Source: Acidocella sp. (GTDB lineage: Bacteria > Pseudomonadota > Alphaproteobacteria > Acetobacterales > Acetobacteraceae). From it: 64,000 bases of DNA. Made by a program: the position numbers and the translations under genes. The DNA is taken from NCBI RefSeq assembly GCF_027352905.1, contig NZ_DAIEIF010000035.1, positions 1 through 64,000 of the forward strand. Reading direction: 5' to 3'. The notes under the pieces are model-generated. The model did not search any database, was not told the DNA's origin, and saw only the letters and a list, made by a program, of their open reading frames with translations. Below are positions 18,138-27,100 of the stretch, piece by piece. The stretch's first letter is position 1; each line of letters opens with the position of its first letter.

Positions 18138-18905
18138 TCAGAGGCTGAATTTCTCGCCAAGATAAACCCGGCGTACATCCTCATGGGCCACCACCTCCTC
18201 GGGGTTGCCTTCCATCAGCACCTGACCGTCATAGAGAATATAGGCGCGGTCAATGATTTCCAGCGTCTCGCGCACATTATGGTCGGTGATGAGCACGCCG
18301 AGGCCGCGATGCTTGAGATGGGCGACGAGATCGCGGATTTCTCCCACCGCGATGGGGTCGATGCCGGCCAAAGGCTCGTCGAGCAGGATGTAATTGGGGC
18401 CGGTGGCGAGAGCGCGGGCGATTTCAACGCGCCGCCTCTCTCCGCCCGAGAGCGCCAGGGCCGGGGTGCGGCGCAGATGCGAGATGCCGAATTCCGCCAA
18501 CAGGCCGGCCAGCATTTCCTCCCGCTGTTCCTGGTCGGCTTCCACCATATCAAGCGCGGCCATGATGTTCTGCTCGACGTTCAGGCCGCGAAACACGCTG
18601 GCCTCCTGAGGCAGATAGCCGATGCCAAGCCGCGCCCGCCGGTACATGGGCAGGCTGGAAATCTCGGCGCCGTCCAGCGAGATGGTGCCCGAATCCGGGC
18701 CGATCAGCCCGACGATCATGTAAAAGGTCGTGGTTTTGCCCGCGCCGTTAGGGCCGAGCAGCCCTACGGCCTCGCCACGCTTCAGGGAGAGCGAGACATC
18801 ACGCACCACCGGGCGCTTCTTGAACCGCTTGCCCAACCCCTGCGCCACCAGCCCCGTCTGGTTGGAGGGCGGCGCGGCGCGGCTGGTATCAGAGATCTCA
18901 TTCAT
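18138..18905 (-). CDS. lptB: LPS export ABC transporter ATPase
   Basis: GLLGPNGAGKTTTFYMIVG, LSGGERRRVEIARAL; start at MNEISD overlaps lptA. Confidence 0.93.
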   Translation of the reverse strand: MNEISDTSRAAPPSNQTGLVAQGLGKRFKKRPVVRDVSLSLKRGEAVGLLGPNGAGKTTTFYMIVGLIGPDSGTISLDGAEISSLPMYRRARLGIGYLPQEASVFRGLNVEQNIMAALDMVEADQEQREEMLAGLLAEFGISHLRRTPALALSGGERRRVEIARALATGPNYILLDEPLAGIDPIAVGEIRDLVAHLKHRGLGVLITDHNVRETLEIIDRAYILYDGQVLMEGNPEEVVAHEDVRRVYLGEKFSL

Positions 18906-19803
18906 TGGGTTTTCCCGAACCCGGCAGGATGACGCCGGAGACGCGCCCGCCCGGCGCGGCAAGCAGCGTGGCGATTCCGGTTTTCATATTTATCAGCGCG
19001 TCCGAGCCCGCCAGCTCGTTGGGGCCATGGATGACATGGACGTTCCCGCCGATCCGCGCCTCTCCCGTCGGCGGGAGATACACGCCTTTATCTCCGGTGA
19101 CGGTATCGGTCCGGGTTTTGATGACAACATGGCCGATGGCCTCCACCCGCTTGAGGTTGCCGCTCTCATCCGTTTGCGGGCTGGCCCCTGCGGCGGGCTT
19201 GGCGCCGCCGGCAGCCGGGTTGGAAAAATAGCCGGTGATCACGTCAGCGGCGATCGAGCGGCCGTCTTGGGAGACAATAAGCGCGTTGCCCCGCGCGATC
19301 GCCTTGCGGTCGGCGGCGTAATATTCAATGGAATCGCGGGCGGTGACGGTATTTTGCGGGGTGGTGAGCTTGAGGTCATGGCCAGTGAGCACGAGAACCT
19401 GCTGTTCAACGGAATAAACGGCCTTGTCTCCCCAGGCATTATCCGTCGCGGTGTAGATATGAACATGGCCGAGGGCGTCAAGCTCGGTAAGCTGGGCGTT
19501 GCCCTGGTCCAGCCCACCCTCCACCGTGCCGCTGCCCGTTGGGGGAGGCTGAGACGCCCCCGGCTTTTTGACATAATGGGCGACGAGTTCATCGGCGGTC
19601 ACGGTCACATCCCCCCGTACCGCCTTGGCGCCGCCCGTGGCGGTCACGGTCTGTGCGTCCTGCGACCAGGTGATGCCTTGCGCGGCGGAGATTTGCACGG
19701 GCACGGGCGGCGCCCCCGGCGGGCCACCGAGATTCAAATCCTGCCCCATGGCCGGGGCGGCGGCGGCCAGGCCCGGCAACAGCAGCAAATGCAGTTTTCT
19801 CAT
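18898..19803 (-). CDS. lptA: LPS transport periplasmic protein LptA/OstA
   Basis: Signal peptide; ITWSQDAQTVTATGGAKAVRGDVTVTADELVAHY; position between lptC and lptB. Confidence 0.85.
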   Translation of the reverse strand: MRKLHLLLLPGLAAAAPAMGQDLNLGGPPGAPPVPVQISAAQGITWSQDAQTVTATGGAKAVRGDVTVTADELVAHYVKKPGASQPPPTGSGTVEGGLDQGNAQLTELDALGHVHIYTATDNAWGDKAVYSVEQQVLVLTGHDLKLTTPQNTVTARDSIEYYAADRKAIARGNALIVSQDGRSIAADVITGYFSNPAAGGAKPAAGASPQTDESGNLKRVEAIGHVVIKTRTDTVTGDKGVYLPPTGEARIGGNVHVIHGPNELAGSDALINMKTGIATLLAAPGGRVSGVILPGSGKPNE

Positions 19804-20519
19804 TGAACCTGGGTAAGGGTCAGCGTTGCCGGACCGTGAAATGTAACCTGATGGCCATGGTCGGATATGGTAAAGCCGTTCTGCGCCTGCAACGTGCCGA
19901 AGGGGCCGGTGACCTGAACGGGAGCGGAGCCCGAGGCGGTGCCCGCCCGCATATCGATGACCGCGCTGGGCGAGGTCATCACCGTGCCATCATTGCGATA
20001 AAGGGTGGTCCCGCCACTGAGGTCGAGCTTGCCGTTTTGCTGGTGGTAATCCCCCGCAGCGGATTTGAGGGAGAGCCAGGCGCCAGATTTCAGGGTTAGA
20101 TCCCCCTGCGGCGCGGTGAGCAGCACATTATTGCTGTCTTGCTGGATAGCGCTGCTCGCGGTCACGGTATAAGGCTGCCCCTGCGCGTCCCGGCCATGAT
20201 AGGTCGCGCCCTGCATGCGCGAGGCCGCATCATCCTTCTGCGGCGCCATATGATAGGTGACGCGGTATTTGGCTGGCCCGGCCCGCCAGGATGGCGCGAG
20301 CGCCAGCGCCGCCAGCAAGGCCAGCGCCGCGGCGGGTAAGGACCGTTTAAGCAGAGCGATTTTAAGGCTGCGTTTGGCCAGATCGCCTGTCATTTTCCCC
20401 TGCCGCTGACGCTGAATCTCATCGAGAACCGAGCGGCGGGGGGGCATGCGGTGAATGTGGTTCATGATGCGGTCCACCCAGCGGCCACGCATGTCGAAAG
20501 CATGAAATTCATGGCTCAA
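19800..20519 (-). CDS. lptC: LPS export system protein LptC
   Basis: Single N-terminal TM, DUF1239-type beta-jellyroll pattern, operon position upstream of lptA. Confidence 0.75.
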   Translation of the reverse strand: MSHEFHAFDMRGRWVDRIMNHIHRMPPRRSVLDEIQRQRQGKMTGDLAKRSLKIALLKRSLPAAALALLAALALAPSWRAGPAKYRVTYHMAPQKDDAASRMQGATYHGRDAQGQPYTVTASSAIQQDSNNVLLTAPQGDLTLKSGAWLSLKSAAGDYHQQNGKLDLSGGTTLYRNDGTVMTSPSAVIDMRAGTASGSAPVQVTGPFGTLQAQNGFTISDHGHQVTFHGPATLTLTQVQ

Positions 20520-20701
20520 TTATGAGGGAGAAATAAGGCGATAGCAGGGCAGCCGGGTCCATGGCCCCCCTGTGCTCCGGCATTGTCCCGTTTTCATATC
20601 TCTTCATGGCTTGCCTCATGCGGCTTACAACTATGGGCCAGCAGCGCGTTGCCGGTCAACATGAGATGCGCAACCCTGTGTAACGGCCAGGGCAGGGACC
20701 C

Positions 20702-21331
20702 TCAATGCGCGAAGAGGTCCGGCTCCTCATAGCCAAGCAGATCCAGCCTCGCGCGCGCGGGGAGAAACCCATAAGCGGCCTCGGCGATGTCCAGCCGGTT
20801 CTCGCGGATGAGCAGCGATCTCAGCTTCTCCCAGATGCGGTGAAGATAGAGCACATCCGAGGCGGCATAGGTGAGCTGGTCCGGCGTCAGTTCGGCGGCG
20901 CCCCAATCGCTGGTCTGTTGCTGCTTGGAAATTTCTACGCCGGCGAGATCCCGGCATAAATCCTTTAATCCGTGGCGGTCCGTGTAGGTACGGACCAGCT
21001 TGGAGGCGATCTTGGTGCAGATGACCGGCTGGGTGAGCACGCCCAGCCCTTGCTGAAGCGCGGCGATGTCGAAACGGGCGAAATGGAACAGCTTGGTCAC
21101 ACCGGGATCGGCCAGCAGGCGCTTGAGGTTGGGGCAATCCGCGCCCCGCCCGCCCTGCGCCGCGGGAATGATCTGCACGAGATGGGCCGTGCCATCCCCC
21201 GCTGAAAGCTGCACCAGGCATAACCGGTCCCGGTGAGGGTTGAGCCCCATCGTTTCGGTATCGACGGCGACGAGCGGGCCAAGATCAAGCCCGTCCGGAA
21301 GGTCATGCTTATGAAGCTCGATACCGCTCAA
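20702..21331 (-). CDS. rnd: Ribonuclease D-type 3'-5' exonuclease
   Basis: VAVDTETMGLNPHRDRLCLVQLS (DEDD), LFHFARFDIAAL, YAASDVLYLHRIW. Confidence 0.88.
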   Translation of the reverse strand: MSGIELHKHDLPDGLDLGPLVAVDTETMGLNPHRDRLCLVQLSAGDGTAHLVQIIPAAQGGRGADCPNLKRLLADPGVTKLFHFARFDIAALQQGLGVLTQPVICTKIASKLVRTYTDRHGLKDLCRDLAGVEISKQQQTSDWGAAELTPDQLTYAASDVLYLHRIWEKLRSLLIRENRLDIAEAAYGFLPARARLDLLGYEEPDLFAH

Positions 21332-21356
21332 ATAAATGTCCTATATGGATGAGAAA

Positions 21357-21443
21357 TGGTGCCCAGGAGAGGACTCGAACCTCCACGCCCTTGCGAGCGC
21401 TAGCACCTGAAGCTAGTGCGTCTACCAATTCCGCCACCTGGGC
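21357..21443 (-). tRNA. tRNA-Leu (anticodon CAG), CCA encoded
   Basis: Reverse complement GCCCAGGTGGCGGAATTGGTAGACGCACTAGCTTCAGGTGCTAGCGCTCGCAAGGGCGTGGAGGTTCGAGTCCTCTCCTGGGCACCA with long variable arm. Confidence 0.95.
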
Positions 21444-21514
21444 CAGACCATTTTCAATGCCGGAGCATCGTGGGAGCGGCGTTTAGCTTTCCCTCGCCCT
21501 GGCGTCAACATGAC

Positions 21515-21543
21515 TTGAGCGGCTTTTTCCCCCGGCTTACATA
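21515..21543 (+). promoter_or_regulatory. Candidate sigma-70 promoter TTGAGC-N17-TACATA
   Basis: 17-bp spacing, 27 bp upstream of the ATG at 21570. Confidence 0.4.
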
Positions 21544-21569
21544 CCGAGGGGAGCAGGAAGGGGCATCGC

Positions 21570-22505
21570 ATGTTTTCTGAGCGCAAGATCGCCACGGTGT
21601 TTGGAGCCTCGGGGTTCCTGGGCCGCTATGTCACCCAGCGCCTAGTCGCGCGCGGCTATATCGTGCGCGCGGCGGTGCGGGATACGGAAGCCGCCAAATT
21701 TCTCCGGCCCATGGGGGTGGTGGGTCAGATCGTGCCGCTTTTCGCCCCGGTGGAACAGGAAGCGGCGTGCGCGCGGGCGGTGGCGGGAGCGGAGATCGTC
21801 GTCAACCTTGCCGACATTCTCAAGCCCTCCCGGCGGGGGGAATTCAACCGCACCCATGTGGAGGGCGCGGCCCGGGTGGCGCGGCTCTCCCATGCGGCGG
21901 GGGCAAAGCTGGCCCATATTTCCGCCCTGGGCGCGGACCCGGCGGCTGCCTCGGCCTACGCCAAAAGCAAGGGCGAGGGCGAGGCGGCGGTGCGTGCCGC
22001 CCATCCCCAGGCCGTGATTTTGCGTCCCTCCATCATGTTCGGGCGAGAGGACCGGTTTTTCAACCGCTTCGCGGCGCTGGCGATGGTCTCGCCAGTGCTG
22101 CCTATTGTTCATGGCAAGACGAAACTGCAACCCGTTTACGTGGCCGATGTGGCCGACGCGGTGATGACGGCGCTCGATTCCGCCGCCGGCGGGCTCTTCG
22201 AGCTGGGCGGGCCGGAACAGAAAAGCTTCAAAGCCCTGATGCGTCAGATGCTGGAGACGATCTGCCGCGATTCGGCCATTTGGGATATGCCCGTCGCGTT
22301 CGCCCGGCTGCTCGCCTGCCTGCCCGGGATCAACCTCACTCAAGACCAGATCGCCATGCTCGCCCGGGATAATGTCGTCTCGCCCGGCATGCCGGGCCTA
22401 GCCGAGCTGGGCGTCACTCCCACGCCGCTGGATCTCATTCTGCCCGATTACCTCGTTTGTTATCGGGCTAAAAGCCATGATGTCGGCGCTGTTTTTATTG
22501 AATAG
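21570..22505 (+). CDS. NAD(P)H-binding / complex I NDUFA9-like protein
   Basis: ATVFGASGFLGRYVTQRL Rossmann motif; LAHISALGADPAAASAYAKSKGEGE. Confidence 0.85.
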   Translation: MFSERKIATVFGASGFLGRYVTQRLVARGYIVRAAVRDTEAAKFLRPMGVVGQIVPLFAPVEQEAACARAVAGAEIVVNLADILKPSRRGEFNRTHVEGAARVARLSHAAGAKLAHISALGADPAAASAYAKSKGEGEAAVRAAHPQAVILRPSIMFGREDRFFNRFAALAMVSPVLPIVHGKTKLQPVYVADVADAVMTALDSAAGGLFELGGPEQKSFKALMRQMLETICRDSAIWDMPVAFARLLACLPGINLTQDQIAMLARDNVVSPGMPGLAELGVTPTPLDLILPDYLVCYRAKSHDVGAVFIE

Positions 22506-22654
22506 TAAACATACAGGTCCTTTTTTTAAAAAAAATCGCGGCGTCATGTAGGCCGTCGAGGGGTTTACCCTAAAAAACGACAATGCTTCAGACATAATCA
22601 AGAAAAAACCTTGGCGTTTCCCTAAAACTTCGGTTAAGAAGCACGGGCGATCCC

Positions 22655-22680
22655 AAACGCGGCAGTGGCGCCGCGTTTTT
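22655..22680 (+). terminator. Intrinsic terminator in the gltD leader
   Basis: AAACGCGGC-agtggc-GCCGCGTTT-TT: perfect 9-bp stem, 6-nt loop, U5 tail. Confidence 0.75.
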
Positions 22681-22699
22681 CATCTTTAGTGAGGCAAAA

Positions 22700-24133
22700 A
22701 TGGCCGAGCGCATGCTGAAATTTGTCCATTTGCCGCAGAAAATGCCCAAAAAGCGTCCCGCTGCGGATCGCCGGGAAGATTTTGCCGAGATTTACGCGGA
22801 TTTTGACCCAGCGACAGCCTCGGCCCAGGCCAGCCGCTGTTCGCAATGCGGCATTCCTTTCTGCTCGGTTCATTGTCCGCTTTCGAATAATATTCCGGAC
22901 TGGTTGAAGCTCACCGCCGAGAACCGGCTTGAGGAAGCATATGAAATTTCCTCCGCAACCAACACATTTCCTGAGATTTGTGGGCGCATCTGTCCACAGG
23001 ACCGGCTTTGTGAAGGTAATTGCGTCATCGAAAAAGGGTTCGAATCCGTCACCATTGGCGCGGTGGAGCGCTACATCACGGATACCGCCTTCGAGAATGG
23101 CTGGGTAAAGCCTATCACCGCTCCGGTGGAGCGGGCCGAGAGCGTGGCGGTCATCGGCGCGGGGCCGGCGGGGCTGGCGGCGGCGGAACGGCTGCGGGCC
23201 CAGGGTTACCAGGTTACCGTCTATGACCGGCATGACCGCGTCGGCGGGCTACTAATCTACGGTATTCCCGGTTTCAAGCTGGAGAAGGAGATCGTGCTGC
23301 GCCGCTGGCGCTGGCTGGAGGAAGGCGGCATCAAATTCGTCCTCAACGCGGATATCGGTGGCGCTCTGCCTTTCACCGCGCTGCGCGAGACGCATGACGC
23401 GGTGCTGATCGCCACGGGCGTCTATAAAGCCCGCGAGATCGGCGGCCCCGGCTCCGGCCTGCCTGGCATCGTCAAGGCGCTCGATTTTCTCGTCACCGCC
23501 AACCGCAAGGGGTTGGGCGATGTGGTGCCGGAGCGCGAGGCGGCGCTGCTGACCGCGGCGGGCAAGGATGTGGTGGTGATCGGCGGTGGCGATACCGCCA
23601 TGGATTGCGTCCGCACCGCCATCCGCCAGGACGCTAAATCCGTTACCTGCCTTTACCGGCGCGACCGCCAGAACATGCCGGGCTCGCTGCGCGAGGTGAA
23701 GAATGCCGAGGAGGAAGGCGTCAATTTCCTCTGGCTCGCGGCGCCGGAGGCGTTTCTGGGCGATGAGCATGTCACCGGCGTGCGCGCGGTGCGCATGCAT
23801 CTCGGTTTGCCCGACGCCTCGGGCCGCCAATCGGTGGAACCGCTGGCGGAGTCCTCCTTCACGGTCAAGGCCGATCTCGTCATCAAGGCGCTGGGCTTCG
23901 ACCCGGAGGATCTGCCCGCCGCCTTCGGCGTGCCAGGGCTGGACCTGACCGGCTGGGGCACGCTCAAGGTGCATCCGCGCAACTTTGAGACTTCGCTGCC
24001 CGGCGTGTTCGCCGCCGGGGATATCGTGCGCGGCGCCTCGCTGGTGGTCTGGGCCATCCGTGACGGGCGCGACGCCGCCGCCGCCATCCATCGCCATCTG
24101 CAAGCCGCCCGCCCGGCGCGGGCCGCGGAGTAA
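22700..24133 (+). CDS. gltD: Glutamate synthase small subunit
   Basis: Cys-rich N-terminus SRCSQCGIPFCSVHCPLSNNIPDWL; VIGAGPAGLAAAERLR. Confidence 0.96.
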   Translation: MAERMLKFVHLPQKMPKKRPAADRREDFAEIYADFDPATASAQASRCSQCGIPFCSVHCPLSNNIPDWLKLTAENRLEEAYEISSATNTFPEICGRICPQDRLCEGNCVIEKGFESVTIGAVERYITDTAFENGWVKPITAPVERAESVAVIGAGPAGLAAAERLRAQGYQVTVYDRHDRVGGLLIYGIPGFKLEKEIVLRRWRWLEEGGIKFVLNADIGGALPFTALRETHDAVLIATGVYKAREIGGPGSGLPGIVKALDFLVTANRKGLGDVVPEREAALLTAAGKDVVVIGGGDTAMDCVRTAIRQDAKSVTCLYRRDRQNMPGSLREVKNAEEEGVNFLWLAAPEAFLGDEHVTGVRAVRMHLGLPDASGRQSVEPLAESSFTVKADLVIKALGFDPEDLPAAFGVPGLDLTGWGTLKVHPRNFETSLPGVFAAGDIVRGASLVVWAIRDGRDAAAAIHRHLQAARPARAAE

Positions 24134-24138
24134 CCGCC

Positions 24139-27100
24139 ATGTCCCACGCAATTCCCGAGACAGCTCCGCAATTCCTCGCCGCCTGGCAGGCCAACACCGC
24201 CGCGCTGCGCCAGACCTATCATCCCGGCCAAGAGCACGACGCTTGCGGGGTGGGGCTGGTCGCCGCGCTGGATGGCCAGCGCCGTCGCGACATCGTCCAG
24301 GCCGGCATCGACGCGCTGAAGGCGGTCTGGCACCGGGGCGCGGTGGATGCGGACGGCAAGACGGGTGACGGCGCTGGCATCCATATCGAAATTCCCCAGG
24401 ATTTCTTCGCCGCCGAGATCAAGCGCGGCGGCGACCGCCTGCGCGAGGGGGCGATCGCGGTGGGGATGGTGTTTCTGCCCAAAACCGATCTCGGCGCGCA
24501 GGAACGCTGCCGCCAGATCGTCGAGGCCGAGATTCTCAATTTCGGCTACCGCATCTATGGCTGGCGTCAGGTGCCGATCAATGTCGAGTGCATCGGCGAG
24601 AAGGCCAACGCCACCCGCCCCGAGATTGAACAGATCATGCTGTGGAACGCGCGCGGCATTCCAGATGAGGATTTCGAGCGCGAACTCTACATCATCCGCC
24701 GCAAGATCGAGAAGGCGGCGATCGAGGCGCAGGTCGATGAGCTTTATATCTGCTCGCTCTCTTGCCGCTCGATCGTCTATAAAGGCATGTTCCTGGCGGA
24801 AAGCCTGACCCGGTTCTATCCGGATCTTCTGGACGAGCGCTTCATCTCGCGCTTCGCCATCTATCATCAGCGTTATTCCACCAACACCTTCCCCACCTGG
24901 AGGCTGGCCCAGCCCTTCCGGATGCTCGCCCATAATGGCGAGATCAACACCCTCGCCGGCAACGTCAACTGGATGAAGAGCCACGAAACGCGGCTGGCCG
25001 CCGAGGGGCTGGATGAATTTCTCGACTATGTAAAGCCGGTGGTGCAGTCCGGCGGCTCGGACACGGCGGCGCTGGACAATGTGTTCGAGCTGCTGGTGCG
25101 CGCCGGGCGCGACGCGCCGATGGCAAAGACGCTGATGATCCCGCCCGCTTTGGGGGCGGACGCCACCATGCCGCTGGCGCACCGGAACCTGTTCGCCTAC
25201 TGCAACGCGGTGATGGAGCCGTGGGATGGCCCGGCCGCCGTGGCCGCCACCGATGGCCGCTTCGTCATCGCCGGGCTGGACCGCAATGGTCTGCGGCCCC
25301 TGCGCTATTCCATCACCCGCAATCAGATGCTGATCGTCGGCTCCGAGACCGGCATGGTCAAGCTGGACGAGGAGAACATCGTCGAGAAGGGCGCGGTCGG
25401 CCCTGGCCAGACCATCGCCGTCGATCTCGACGAGGCAAAATTCTATCATGACGGCGAGGTCAAGGACATGCTGGCCGCCCGCCAGGACTTTGCCGCCTGG
25501 GTGAAGCGGATCACGGTCATCGACCATATCGTCAAGACCGACGCGCCGGAGCCGGTGCGGCTGGACGGGGAGGGACTGCGGCGGCGCCAGCTCGCGGTCG
25601 GCTTCTCGCTCGAGGATATGGAGCTGATATTGCATCCCATGGTGGAGAGCGCCCAGGAGGCGGTCGGCTCCATGGGCGACGACGCGCCGCTCGCCGTGCT
25701 CTCGGGCCGCTATCGCGGCCTGCATCACTATTTCCGCCAGAGCTTCAGCCAGGTCACCAACCCGGCCATCGATTCCCTGCGCGAGACGCGGGTGATGTCG
25801 CTCAAAACCCGGCTCGGTAATCTCGGCAACGTTCTGGACGAGAATGAGGAGCAATGCGACCTGCTCCAGCTCGAATCGCCCGTGCTCTCCACGGCGGAGT
25901 TCGAGGCGATGCGCCGTACCATGGGTGCTTCCGCCTGCGTGGTGGACGCCACCTTTAAGGTGGCGAATGGGGAGGGCGGGTTGCGCCGGGCCATCGAGCG
26001 CATCCGCCGCGAGGCGGAGGAGGGGGTGCGCGCCGGCTGCACCCACGTCATCCTCACCGATGAGGCGATGAGCCCGGAACGCGCCCCCATACCGATGATT
26101 CTCGCTACCGGCGCGGTGCATACCCATCTCGTCCGCCAATCCCTGCGCACCTTCACCTCGCTCAACGTCCGCTCCGCCGAGTGCCTGGACGTGCATTATT
26201 TCGCGGTGCTGGTGGGGGTGGGGGCGACGACCGTGAACGCCTATCTCGCGCAGGAATGCATCGCTGACCGCCATGCGCGCGGTCTCTTCGGCGCGCTCTC
26301 GCTCAAGGATTGCGTCGCCCGCTACAAGAAGGCAGTGGATAAGGGGTTGCTCAAGGTGATGTCGAAGCTCGGCATCTCCGTCATTTCCTCCTATCGCGGC
26401 GGCTATAATTTCGAGGCGGTGGGGCTGTCCCGCGCGCTGGTCGGCGAGTTCTTTCCCGGCATGCCCTCCCGCATCTCGGGTATCGGCCTGCCCGGCATCG
26501 CCCATAAAGTGCTGGAACTGCACGCCAACGCGTGGAGCGGCAATATCGTGCCTTTGGATGTCGGCGGGCTGTACCGGCTGCGCCGCACCGGCGAGGCGCA
26601 TGCCTTCGACGACAACGCGGTCCATCTGCTGCAAAGCGCGGTGGCCACCGGCTCCTACCGGATTTTCCGCAAATATTCGGAGACGGTGCGCCGCCAGCGG
26701 CCCATCGCGCTGCGCGACCTGCTCGATTTCCGCAAGGACGGTCTCACCCCCATCTCGGTGGACGAGGTCGAGAGCATCACCTCTATCCGCAAGCGGCTGC
26801 TCGCTCCCGGCATCTCGCTTGGCGCCCTCAGCCCCGAGGCGCATGAGACGCTTTCCATCGCCATGAACCGCATCGGCGCGCGTTCTGATTCCGGGGAAGG
26901 CGGAGAGGACCCCGCCCGCGCCGAGCCGCGCCCGAACGGCGACAACGCCTCCTCCGCCATCAAGCAGATCGCCTCTGGGCGGTTCGGCGTCACGGCGGAA
27001 TATCTCAATGATTGCAATGAGATCGAGATCAAGGTCGCCCAGGGCGCCAAGCCCGGCGAGGGCGGGCAATTGCCCGGCTTCAAAGTAACGGAACTGATCG

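Noticed and set aside
22506-22699. Sigma-54 promoter for gltD (rpoN is nearby in the window)
   Set aside because: No TGGCAC-N5-TTGC match in the region.
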